16,138 bases of DNA from Oscillospiraceae bacterium. GTDB lineage: Bacteria > Bacillota > Clostridia > Oscillospirales > Acutalibacteraceae. Both the position numbers and the translations under genes were made by a program. Shown piece by piece: positions 7,207-14,079 of the stretch; the stretch's first letter is position 1, and each line of letters opens with the position of its first letter. The stretch spans positions 1 through 16,138 of the forward strand of contig CACZON010000044.1 in NCBI GenBank assembly GCA_902782805.1. Reading direction: 5' to 3'. The notes under the pieces were generated by a model. The model saw only the letters and a list, made by a program, of their open reading frames with translations, did no database searches and was not told where the DNA came from.

Positions 7207-9153
7207 TCAGACGTCGAGATTCTGAACGTATTTCGCGTTTTTCTCGATGAATTCTCTTCTCGGCTCGACCTTGTCGCCCATGAGGATCGTAAAGGCCTCG
7301 TCGGCGAGCGCCGCGTCCTCAACGCTCACGCGCAGCATGATGCGCGTTGCGGGGTTCATCGTCGTCTCCCAGAGCTGGTCGGAATCCATTTCGCCGAGAC
7401 CTTTGTAGCGCTGGATCTCATAGCCGGAGCCGAGCTCCTCCATGATCCGGTCGCGTTCGGCGTCGGAATAGGCGTAATAGTGATTTTTGCCCTTGCTGAT
7501 CCGGAAAAGCGGCGGCTGGGCAAGATAAACGTGGCCCTGCTCCACCAGCGGCTTCATAAAGCGGTAGAAGAAGGTCAGAAGCAGGATGCGGATATGGGAG
7601 CCGTCGACATCGGCATCGGCCATGATGATGACCTTGCCGTAGCGCAGCTTGTTGATATCGAATTCTTCGCCGATCCCGCTGCCGAGCGCCAGCATGACCG
7701 GGGTCAGCTTTTCGTTGCCGTAGACCTTGTCGAGGCGGGCTTTTTCGACGTTGAGCATTTTTCCCCAAAGCGGAAGGATCGCCTGAAAGCGGCGGTCGCG
7801 GCCGCCCTTGGCGGAGCCGCCGGCGGAATCGCCCTCGACGATATAGATTTCGGTTTCTTCCACGTTCTTTGACTGGCAGTCCGCGAGCTTTCCGGGGAGC
7901 GTTGCCGATTCAAGCGCGGATTTCCGGCGCACGAGCTCGCGGGCTTTGCGCGCGGCCTCTCTCGCGCGGGCGGCAGCCATCGCCTTATCGAAGATATCGC
8001 GGGCGGCGGCGGGGTTTTCCTCAAGGAACGCTGCCAGCTTTTCGTTGACAACGGAATAAACGAGCGAGGCGATCTCGGTATTGCCGAGCTTCGCTTTCGT
8101 CTGGCCTTCGAACTGCGCCTCCTTGAGCTTGACGCTGATAACGACGGTCAGACCTTCGCGCAGATCTTCGCCGGAAAGCTTTTCTCCGCCGTCCTTGATG
8201 ATATTGTGGCGGCGGGCGTAATCGTTCATGACCTTCGTCAGCGCCCTGCGGAAGCCTTCTTCGTGCGTGCCGCCGTCGGTCGTATGGATATTGTTTGCAA
8301 ACGAGAGCATCAGCTCGTTGTAATCGTCGTTGTACTGCATCGCAACTTCCGCGGTGGAGTTGTGATCCGGCGCCTCCGCGCCGAAATGAATGATCTCCTC
8401 GTGGATCGGCGTTGCGGATTTTTTCTTGTTGAGGTAGTCGACGAAGCTCGAAATACCGCCTTCGTAGCAGAAATCGTCTTCTGCCGGCTCTTCGCCGCGC
8501 TCGTCGCGCAGGACGATCCGCACGCCGGCGTTGAGGAACGCCTGCTCGCGCAGCCGCTTTTGGAGCGTTTCGTAGTTGTATTCCGTCGTCTCCCTGAAGA
8601 TTTCGGGATCGGCGAGGAAGCGCACGACCGTACCGGTACGGGTTTCGTCCGGGATCGGGCCGAGATCTTCAACGGGGGAGACCTCCTTGCCGTATTCAAA
8701 ACGCTGGAAATAATGATGGCCTTCGTGATAGACGTCTACCTCCAGCCAGACGGAAAGCGCGTTGACGACCGAAGCGCCGACGCCGTGGAGACCGCCGGAA
8801 ACCTTATATCCGCCGCCGCCGAATTTGCCGCCCGCGTGGAGCATCGTAAAGACGACCGTCAGCGCAGAGATCCCGGTCTTTTTCTGGATGCCGACGGGGA
8901 TGCCGCGGCCGTTGTCCTCGACGCTGATGATATTTCCGGGCAGGATCTTCACTTCGATCTTCGTACAGAACCCGGCCAGCGCCTCGTCGATCGCGTTGTC
9001 GACGATCTCATAGACGAGATGATGCAGCCCGCGCTCGCCGGTCGAACCGATATACATGCCCGGGCGCTTCCGCACCGCCTCCAGCCCTTCGAGGACCTGA
9101 ATCTGGTTTTCGTCGTAGGTCTCTTCAACCTTAATGATGTCATTCGTATCCAA
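7207..9153 (-). CDS. gyrB: DNA gyrase subunit B
   Basis: Subunit B provides the ATPase that drives supercoiling. The 648-residue product has the GHKL ATPase fold: catalytic Glu49 (VYEIVDNAIDE), EDNGRG (79-84) and the glycine-rich lid, with SGGLHGVG at 119-126. The TOPRIM metal site follows: EGDSAGGSAK from Glu440 and DADVDG with D513 and D515. The length is typical of Gram-positive GyrB. The start is TTG at 9153, 9 bases after GGAGG; no in-frame ATG occurs before the conserved GMYIGS. At the position of E. coli Lys447 (usually K or R) there is Trp463. It is 48 bases after the zinc-ribbon membrane gene and 56 before gyrA. No clear separate promoter is visible. Confidence 0.98.
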   Translation of the reverse strand: MDTNDIIKVEETYDENQIQVLEGLEAVRKRPGMYIGSTGERGLHHLVYEIVDNAIDEALAGFCTKIEVKILPGNIISVEDNGRGIPVGIQKKTGISALTVVFTMLHAGGKFGGGGYKVSGGLHGVGASVVNALSVWLEVDVYHEGHHYFQRFEYGKEVSPVEDLGPIPDETRTGTVVRFLADPEIFRETTEYNYETLQKRLREQAFLNAGVRIVLRDERGEEPAEDDFCYEGGISSFVDYLNKKKSATPIHEEIIHFGAEAPDHNSTAEVAMQYNDDYNELMLSFANNIHTTDGGTHEEGFRRALTKVMNDYARRHNIIKDGGEKLSGEDLREGLTVVISVKLKEAQFEGQTKAKLGNTEIASLVYSVVNEKLAAFLEENPAAARDIFDKAMAAARAREAARKARELVRRKSALESATLPGKLADCQSKNVEETEIYIVEGDSAGGSAKGGRDRRFQAILPLWGKMLNVEKARLDKVYGNEKLTPVMLALGSGIGEEFDINKLRYGKVIIMADADVDGSHIRILLLTFFYRFMKPLVEQGHVYLAQPPLFRISKGKNHYYAYSDAERDRIMEELGSGYEIQRYKGLGEMDSDQLWETTMNPATRIMLRVSVEDAALADEAFTILMGDKVEPRREFIEKNAKYVQNLDV

Positions 9154-9201
9154 GCGTAATTTCCTCCAAATCTATCCTGCGGATTCTCTCAGACCGTCAG
9201 A

Positions 9202-9594
9202 TCAAACAATTTTTGTGTTTTCGTCAAGCTGCGCCGTTTTCCAGGGTTCCGCCGCCTTTTTTGCCTTGACGGCTTTTTTGCGGCGCTTTCTCGTATTCTT
9301 TCGCAGCCGGACGAAAAAGAAGCTTAACAGATAAAACAGCACGATCGGCAGCAGCAGCCACAAAAGAAGCTCCGGCCGCTCGTCGTTTTTGACGTAGCGA
9401 TAGACAAAGAACAGAATCAGCGTTGTAAACACCGCAAGGACGCCGAAAATGCTCAGCTTGGCGTCGAGGACGATGTTCGAGATCCCCCCGCAGCGCGGGC
9501 AGCGGAATTCTCCTTCGCGCCGGATCAGCCACGTCACCATAAAATTCATTTTTTTCTTGCAATAGGGACATTGCGGTCTTGCAAACAGTTTCAT
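9202..9594 (-). CDS. Predicted zinc-ribbon membrane protein of unknown function
   Basis: This 130-residue product sits between remB and gyrB. The N-terminal part has two cysteine pairs, C9-P-Y-C12 and C32-P-R-C35, the pattern of a rubredoxin-like zinc ribbon. Two hydrophobic segments follow (about 45-67 and 75-96), then a very basic tail (about 97-120) that would face the cytoplasm and could touch nucleic acid or lipid headgroups. The ATG at 9594 has AAAGG 7 bases upstream and is only 10 bases after the remB stop, so it is co-transcribed with the replication genes. I do not recognise it as part of the standard dnaN-recF-remB-gyrB set. Coupling between the membrane and replication is only a thought; function is unknown. 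Confidence 0.85.
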   Translation of the reverse strand: MKLFARPQCPYCKKKMNFMVTWLIRREGEFRCPRCGGISNIVLDAKLSIFGVLAVFTTLILFFVYRYVKNDERPELLLWLLLPIVLFYLLSFFFVRLRKNTRKRRKKAVKAKKAAEPWKTAQLDENTKIV

Positions 9595-9604
9595 TTCGAG
9601 CCTT

Positions 9605-9871
9605 TCAAAGATTCGCCGGATCCGCCTTCGTCCGCTTTACAAGCGTAGCGGCCGAAATCTGGGAGACGTAGACTTTCGCCGCTTTTCTGCGGTCGCAGCA
9701 GACGACGAACGATTTCGGAATTTCCATCGAAACGTTGACCACCTCGCCGCGCTTCTGCCTGGCGGCGAGATATTCCCGCGTAATTTTCGAAACGGTGGTG
9801 TTTTCCAGATCGAAGATTCCGATCATCTGATCCCCGCGGATCACCGTATTTTGTCCTAAATGAAGATACAT
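9605..9871 (-). CDS. remB: RemB/YaaB-like protein (DUF370)
   Basis: The 88-residue product begins MYLHLGQNTVI and contains GIFDLENTTVSK and a TREYLA segment, the signature of the YaaB/RemB branch of the DUF370 family. In Bacillus subtilis, RemB lies between recF and gyrB, as here, and helps activate extracellular-matrix genes; RemA-type relatives bind DNA as oligomers. Whether this protein controls matrix genes in this organism is unknown. The ATG at 9871 has AAAGGAAA 10 bases upstream, overlapping the recF stop region, and the recF stop is 15 bases away. The length matches the family (about 80-90). Position plus sequence make the assignment firm; the regulatory role is by analogy. Confidence 0.9.
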   Translation of the reverse strand: MYLHLGQNTVIRGDQMIGIFDLENTTVSKITREYLAARQKRGEVVNVSMEIPKSFVVCCDRRKAAKVYVSQISAATLVKRTKADPANL

Positions 9872-9886
9872 TTTCTTGATTTCCTT

Positions 9887-10987
9887 TTATTTTTCGCGCG
9901 TGATTTTTCCCTCCGAAACGGAAAAGACAGATCCCTGCTTCAGCAGATCCGTATTCTGAACGTCGCAGCAGGTAATCAGGACCTGATAGCCGCCGATATG
10001 ATTGAGGATATATTCCTGGCGCTTCTGATCGAGCTCGCTCATCACGTCGTCCAGAAGAAGCACCGGCTTTTCGCCGATCACCGAAGAGAGCATTTCCGCC
10101 TCGGCGAATTTCAGCGCCAGGACGATCGAGCGCTGCTGCCCCTGGGAACCGAAACTCCGCGCGCTTTTCCCGTTGATTGTAAACTCGATATCGTCGCGGT
10201 GCGGCCCGGTTGTCGTAAATCCGTTCTGCAGATCCTCGCGTTCGGTCCTTTTGAACGCTGCGATCATCTCGGCGTAGAGATCTTCCGCCCCACAGTTTTC
10301 CGTACTGAGATAGGAAATATCGATGGCTTCTCCGCCGGAAGAAAGCTCATAATAAATGTTCCGGGCGTACTTTTTCAGCGGATCGAGATATTCGAGACGC
10401 TGGCGGATGATCCGGCTGCCGAAATAGGCGAGGCGTTCATCCCAGATCTCGAGCGTATCGCGCAGCTCCGGATGCCGCAGGATATCTTTAAGGAGCGAAT
10501 TGCGCTCGGCAAGCGTGCGGTCGTACTGAAACAGCGTTTTCGAATAAAGCGGACGGATCTGGCAGATCGCGTTATCGAGAAAATTCCGCCGCAGATTCGG
10601 CGTATTTTTCACGAGAGAGAGATGTTCCGGCGAAAAAATAACCGCGCAGAAATGACCGGTCAGCGCAGAGAGGCCGCGCCGTTTGACGCCGTTGATCTCA
10701 ACCTGTTTTTTTCCCTCGGAGAAACCGAGCAAAACGTCGTTTTCCCGGCCTCCGCTCTCGAACGAAAGACGCATCGAGACCCTTTTCTGCGGCAAAGCGA
10801 GCGGCAGATAATCGCCGTCTTTTGCGCCGCGGAACGATTTTTCCCCCGTAAACAGCCAGATCGCTTCGATCAGATTCGTTTTTCCCTGCGCATTTTTCCC
10901 GCAGATGACGTTTACGCCGGGATCCGGCAGAAACTCCTGCGCTTCGATATTCCGAAAAGAGTCACAGAGAAAACGCGTAATATACAA
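9887..10987 (-). CDS. recF: DNA replication/repair protein RecF
   Basis: RecF is an SMC-like ATPase that, with RecO and RecR, helps load RecA at gapped or stalled forks. The 366-residue product has Walker A GKNAQGKT (30-37), the ABC-type signature SQGQQRS (281-287) and Walker B LLLDDVMSELD near 315-325. The length is normal. The start is TTG at 10987, giving MYITRF, the usual RecF N-terminus; no nearby in-frame ATG or GTG exists. Its ribosome site is weak (ACGGGTG), suggesting modest translation. It follows dnaN by 17 bases and precedes remB by 15, so it is part of the dnaN operon. The S4-domain gene yaaA that often separates dnaN and recF in Bacilli is absent. Confidence 0.97.
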   Translation of the reverse strand: MYITRFLCDSFRNIEAQEFLPDPGVNVICGKNAQGKTNLIEAIWLFTGEKSFRGAKDGDYLPLALPQKRVSMRLSFESGGRENDVLLGFSEGKKQVEINGVKRRGLSALTGHFCAVIFSPEHLSLVKNTPNLRRNFLDNAICQIRPLYSKTLFQYDRTLAERNSLLKDILRHPELRDTLEIWDERLAYFGSRIIRQRLEYLDPLKKYARNIYYELSSGGEAIDISYLSTENCGAEDLYAEMIAAFKRTEREDLQNGFTTTGPHRDDIEFTINGKSARSFGSQGQQRSIVLALKFAEAEMLSSVIGEKPVLLLDDVMSELDQKRQEYILNHIGGYQVLITCCDVQNTDLLKQGSVFSVSEGKITREK

Positions 10988-11004
10988 GCAGAATCACCCG
11001 TCTC

Positions 11005-12102
11005 TTAAAGTCTTACCGGCAGAACGAGGAAGAGGAAGGCGTCGCCGTCCTTCGGAACGATCGTCATCGGGCTGAACGGTCCGTTCAGACGGATGCGGAT
11101 CTCGTCGTCTTCCGCATAGCGCAGCGCGTCGAGCAGATATCTGTTGTTAAAGCCCATCTCGACGGCGCCTCCGGAAATCTGCGCCGGGAACTGGTCGTTC
11201 GCGCGGCCCATTTCCGTTTCGCAGGAAAGACGTACGGCGTTATCTTCAAAGACGCAGCGGACCGGAATCCTTCTGCGGTCGTTGATCAGAAGCGAAACAC
11301 GCTCGACGCTCTCCATGAATCTTCTCGTCTGGAGCACCATTTCCGTTGCGTTTTCCTTCGGAATGACCGCCTTATAATCGATAAAATCGCCTTCCAGCAA
11401 TCTGGAAAGAACCACGTAATTGCCGATTTCAAAGAGTATGTGGCGCTTTTCGATCTTCAGCGCAGCTTCGGTATCGTCGTCCTTCAGAAGCTTTGCAACC
11501 TCCGAGAGTGTTTTTCCCGGAACGACGAAGGTAAATTCTTCCTCGGTCGCAATTTTTTCTTTTCTTACGGCAAGACGGATTCCGTCGACGGAGACGAGCG
11601 TGATGAAACCGCCTGCGATCTCAAAGAGCGTGCCCATATGAACGGGATTTTTCGTATCGTTTTCCGCAACGGCGTAGATCGTCTGGCGGATCATGCTCTT
11701 GAGAAGTTTATGGGAGATCGAAACGGAAACCGTATCGTTGATAATCGGGAATTCCGGATATTCGTCGGCGGAAATGCCGGTAATGGAAAATTCGCTCTCT
11801 CCGCTCGTGATGACCGTCAGATTCTTTTCGTCGGAGTCGACGTATACCATATCCTCCGGCAGAGAACGGATGATATCCGAAAACAGTCTCGCGTTGAGCA
11901 CAACGCTGCCGGCTCCCGTAATCATCGCGGGAATTTCGGTCGTCATTCCGATTTCGAGATCGTAGCCGCTGAGGATCAGTTTGTTCTCATCGGTTTTCAG
12001 GAGAACGCCTTCGAGCGCCGGGATCGACGACTTTGAGGATACGACGCGGCCTATATTTGAAATTGCGTTGAGGAGATCTTGTTTTTCACAGGAAAACTTC
12101 AT
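11005..12102 (-). CDS. dnaN: DNA polymerase III subunit beta (sliding clamp)
   Basis: The sliding clamp is a ring-shaped dimer that tethers the replicative polymerase to DNA and is the docking site for many repair proteins. The 365-residue product starts MKFSCEKQDLLNAISN and ends LVLPVRL, close to the MPxRL-type terminus of the family, and has the length of a normal clamp. A frame extension to 12120 exists, but AAGAAGG lies 8 bases before the start at 12102, while the upstream ATG has no good site, so 12102 is preferred. It is separated from dnaA by 202 bases that hold a candidate promoter and the proposed origin repeats. recF follows at 17 bases. Confidence 0.97.
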   Translation of the reverse strand: MKFSCEKQDLLNAISNIGRVVSSKSSIPALEGVLLKTDENKLILSGYDLEIGMTTEIPAMITGAGSVVLNARLFSDIIRSLPEDMVYVDSDEKNLTVITSGESEFSITGISADEYPEFPIINDTVSVSISHKLLKSMIRQTIYAVAENDTKNPVHMGTLFEIAGGFITLVSVDGIRLAVRKEKIATEEEFTFVVPGKTLSEVAKLLKDDDTEAALKIEKRHILFEIGNYVVLSRLLEGDFIDYKAVIPKENATEMVLQTRRFMESVERVSLLINDRRRIPVRCVFEDNAVRLSCETEMGRANDQFPAQISGGAVEMGFNNRYLLDALRYAEDDEIRIRLNGPFSPMTIVPKDGDAFLFLVLPVRL

Positions 12103-12127
12103 TTTGAAACCTTCTTTCATATCTTTT

Positions 12128-12156
12128 CTTATAGAGGTAGCAGTAGAGTCTGTTCA
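12128..12156 (-). promoter_or_regulatory. Candidate dnaN operon promoter
   Basis: Minus strand: -35 TGAACA (12156-12151), a 17-base spacer and -10 TATAAG (12133-12128), a 4/6 and 5/6 match. Transcription would start near 12121, giving a leader of about 20 bases to the dnaN ATG. Read-through from dnaA is equally possible, as no strong terminator separates the genes. Confidence 0.4.
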
Positions 12157-12158
12157 TT

Positions 12159-12304
12159 TGTTGAAAGGCGACTTTTTTCAAGAAGCCTGTAGGTAAAAAT
12201 TTTAAGCGCCGGAATGTTCGGAAAAAGTTCAGAATGTTGAAACTGAATTTTCAAAAAAGAAACTGTTGAAAACAGAATGTTAAGAGTTATAAAAAAGTTG
12301 AAAA
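12159..12304. repeat. TGTTGAAA-type repeat cluster in the dnaA-dnaN spacer (candidate origin element)
   Basis: The A/T-rich spacer holds TGTTGAAAG (12159-12167), TGTTGAAAC (12235-12243), TGTTGAAAA (12264-12272) and AGTTGAAAA (12296-12304), all on the plus strand, with weaker relatives TGTTCGGAA (12215) and TGTTAAGAG (12278). TGTTGAAAA matches 7 of 9 bases of the reverse complement of the consensus DnaA box. No consensus TTATCCACA is present. Firmicute origins commonly lie in this spacer and in the one upstream of dnaA, so this is a plausible initiator-binding array and unwinding region, but binding is inferred. Confidence 0.5.
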
Positions 12305-13612
12305 TCACATGTTGCGGATATTGCGGATAATGTCGTCGATCGTCGCTTTGACGCGCGGATTGTTTTCCATCTTTTTTTCGGTTTGCTGAAGCGAATAGAC
12401 GATCGTTGCGTGGTCTCTTCCGCCGACTTCTTTTCCGATCGCTTCGTAGGTGATCTGCGTGATGCTGCGGATGGCGTAAATCGCAACCTGCCGCGCGTTG
12501 GAGACGTTTGCCTTGCGGGAATTTGATTTGATTTCTTCGGGCGAGACGCCGTAGGTGCGGGCAACCTCGTCGATGATTTTTTCGATTCTCACCGTTGCCG
12601 GCTGATCGTTGTTGATCACGTCGCTGATGGCGCTCTGTGCGAGGGCAATCGTCGGCGGTTTGCCCTGGAGCAGATAATAGGCGTTGAGACGTTTGATCGC
12701 GCCTTCCAGCTGACGGATGTTGTTTTTGAGCTTGTCGGCGATGTATTCCTTCACGTTGTCGGGAATCTCGAAATCGAGCGCTTCCGCTTTGCGGCTGAGG
12801 ATGGCGACGCGCGTTTCAAAATCCGGCGGCTGGATATCCGCCATCACGTCGCTTTCGATCCGGGTGCGGATGCGTTCCTCAAGCGTCGCGATATCCTTCG
12901 GAGGACGGTCGGAGGTAAGAACGATCTGCTTGCGGTCCTCGTAAAGAATATTGAAAGTGTGGAAAAACTCCTCCTGCGTCGATTCTCTGCCGGCGATGAA
13001 CTGGATATCATCCATCAGAAAGAGATCCGCCTTGCGGTATTTCTGGCGGAAATCCGCCTGTGTGCCGGTCCGGATCGCGTCGATCAGTTCGTTGGTGAAC
13101 TCGTCGCCTTTGATGTAGATGATATTGATATCCGGGTGCGTTTCGCGGATTCGGTTTTTGATCGCGTTGAGGAGGTGCGTTTTCCCGAGGCCGGAATTTC
13201 CGTAAATCAGGAAGGGATTGTACTTCTGACCGGGATGATCGGCAACGGCGACCGCCGCGGCGTAGGCGAGCTGATTCGAGGGGCCGACGATAAAGTTCGA
13301 AAACGTATAATCGTAATCGCTTTCGGAGAAGTTTTCCTCTTCCTTGGCGGCCGGTGCTTCTTTCGGAAGCGTGAGCTGCACGCGGATCTGCGAGCCGAAA
13401 ATCTGCTCGAACGCTTCGCGGATCATCGATAAATAGATTTTTTCGATCGTTTTTTTATGAAATTCATTCGGGACCTGCAAAATCGCAAGCTGGGAATCGA
13501 AATCCATTTCGACCGGAACGATTCTGCTGATCCAGGTCTGATAGGCCACTTCTGCAATTCTTTCACGGCAGTAATCGCATACGTAATCCCATGCTTCATT
13601 GAAAGAATCCAT
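12305..13612 (-). CDS. dnaA: Chromosomal replication initiator DnaA
   Basis: DnaA binds the origin, oligomerises with ATP and opens the DNA for helicase loading. The 435-residue product has domain I (about 1-80), a short acidic linker (85-100), and the AAA+ domain: Walker A GNSGLGKT (138-145), Walker B LFLMDD (197-202), sensor I LTSDRPP (232-238) and box VII before IQPPDFETR. Domain IV has the DNA-binding signature GGRDHATIVYS (397-407). Two changes stand out: box VII reads TRIESDV where SRFxxGL is usual, and Ala402 replaces the usual Thr/Ser after the RDH. The frame is open to 13684, but the start at 13612 fits the family N-terminus and has AAAGGAG 9 bases upstream. Its promoter is at 13667-13695. 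Confidence 0.98.
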   Translation of the reverse strand: MDSFNEAWDYVCDYCRERIAEVAYQTWISRIVPVEMDFDSQLAILQVPNEFHKKTIEKIYLSMIREAFEQIFGSQIRVQLTLPKEAPAAKEEENFSESDYDYTFSNFIVGPSNQLAYAAAVAVADHPGQKYNPFLIYGNSGLGKTHLLNAIKNRIRETHPDINIIYIKGDEFTNELIDAIRTGTQADFRQKYRKADLFLMDDIQFIAGRESTQEEFFHTFNILYEDRKQIVLTSDRPPKDIATLEERIRTRIESDVMADIQPPDFETRVAILSRKAEALDFEIPDNVKEYIADKLKNNIRQLEGAIKRLNAYYLLQGKPPTIALAQSAISDVINNDQPATVRIEKIIDEVARTYGVSPEEIKSNSRKANVSNARQVAIYAIRSITQITYEAIGKEVGGRDHATIVYSLQQTEKKMENNPRVKATIDDIIRNIRNM

Positions 13613-13666
13613 GATGCAAAACTCCTTTACGGGGATTTTTGGACATACCATCCGATTGTCCCTTTT

Positions 13667-13695
13667 ATGATAGCATAAAATCAAAATTTTTTCAA
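13667..13695 (-). promoter_or_regulatory. dnaA promoter
   Basis: Minus strand: -35 TTGAAA (13695-13690), a 17-base spacer and -10 TATCAT (13672-13667) with a TGC extension. The -35 lies inside AGTTGAAAA (13697-13689), the motif repeated in the dnaA-dnaN spacer. A 7/9 DnaA-box match, TTATCCGCT (13699-13707), adjoins it. Autoregulation by DnaA is plausible. Confidence 0.7.
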
Positions 13696-13696
13696 C

Positions 13697-13757
13697 TTTT
13701 ATCCGCTTAAAAAAGGAAAAACTTCAGCGGAATCAAAGAAAAAAATAAAATTTAAGG
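13697..13757. other. Divergent dnaA/rpmH spacer, candidate second origin half
   Basis: Between the two divergent promoters lies an A-rich stretch. It holds TTATCCGCT (13699-13707), 7/9 to the DnaA box, and an inverted repeat TCCGCT (13702-13707) / AGCGGA (13726-13731) with an 18-base gap, followed by a purine-rich, easily melted A-tract to 13755. In Bacillus this position holds the upstream half of a split origin. No consensus DnaA box is seen. Confidence 0.4.
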
Positions 13758-13786
13758 TTGACAGAGATAGAGATTTTATATATAAT
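13758..13786 (+). promoter_or_regulatory. Perfect-consensus sigma-A promoter of the rpmH operon
   Basis: A -35 TTGACA (13758-13763), a 17-base spacer and a -10 TATAAT (13781-13786) match the vegetative consensus at every base. Transcription should begin near 13793, giving a leader of about 36 bases carrying AAAGGAGG. It serves rpmH and, through a weak hairpin, rnpA and downstream genes. Confidence 0.9.
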
Positions 13787-13828
13787 ATTTTATCGCAAGG
13801 TTTGTACCCCGAAAGGAGGTTCCCAAAA

Positions 13829-13963
13829 ATGCTGAGAACGTATCAACCGAAGAAGCTTCACAGAAAGAAAGAGCACGGCTTCAGAAAGAGAATGGCAGAC
13901 AGAAACGGCCGCAAAGTTCTGGCCCGCCGCAGAGCGAAAGGCAGAGCGCGCCTGACCTACTGA
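13829..13963 (+). CDS. rpmH: 50S ribosomal protein L34
   Basis: L34 is a small, highly basic protein of the large ribosomal subunit. The 44-residue product reads MLRTYQPKKLHRKKEHGF at the start, with the usual FRKRMADRNGRKVLARRRAKGR core, and has the standard length of 44-46. ATG 13829 lies 9 bases after AAAGGAGG (13812-13819), an almost perfect ribosome site, and behind a perfect-consensus promoter, as expected for a highly expressed ribosomal gene. It is the first gene of the rpmH-rnpA-yidD-yidC-khpB run and is divergent from dnaA, the classical arrangement beside Gram-positive origins. Confidence 0.98.
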   Translation: MLRTYQPKKLHRKKEHGFRKRMADRNGRKVLARRRAKGRARLTY

Positions 13964-14020
13964 TGAAAGCTCAACCGTCTGCGGCAAAATGGCTTAAAAA
14001 GTAAGTCCGATGTCGTCTTT

Positions 14021-14049
14021 AGGCCACCGTTGTGTGGCCTTTATTCGTT
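14021..14049 (+). terminator. Weak terminator/attenuator between rpmH and rnpA
   Basis: AGGCCAC (14021-14027) pairs with GTGGCCT (14034-14040) around a 6-base loop. The following tract (TTTATTCGTTTT) is T-rich but interrupted. It probably lets part of the transcripts continue, lowering rnpA relative to rpmH. Confidence 0.55.
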
Positions 14050-14079
14050 TTCGGACGGCCGCGGAAAAGCAGGTCCTTT

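Noticed and set aside
8206..9159. Open frame opposite gyrB (317 codons)
   Set aside because: It is antisense to the conserved ATPase domain of GyrB and has no supporting signals.
9860..11008. Long open frame opposite recF (382 codons)
   Set aside because: It is fully antisense to recF with its Walker motifs; the product is low-complexity basic protein with no recognisable motif.
12262..12276. Terminator after dnaA (CTGTT/AACAG stem with T-rich tail)
   Set aside because: The stem is only 5 bp, has little GC and sits in the repeat cluster, so it is not convincing as a terminator.
12103..12304. Consensus DnaA boxes (TTATCCACA)
   Set aside because: None was found by eye in either spacer beside dnaA; only 7/9 matches and the TGTTGAAA-type repeats are present.
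14032..14079. Longer rnpA start at the GTG (14032)
   Set aside because: It would place the start codon inside the hairpin and add residues absent from the family; 14080 fits better.
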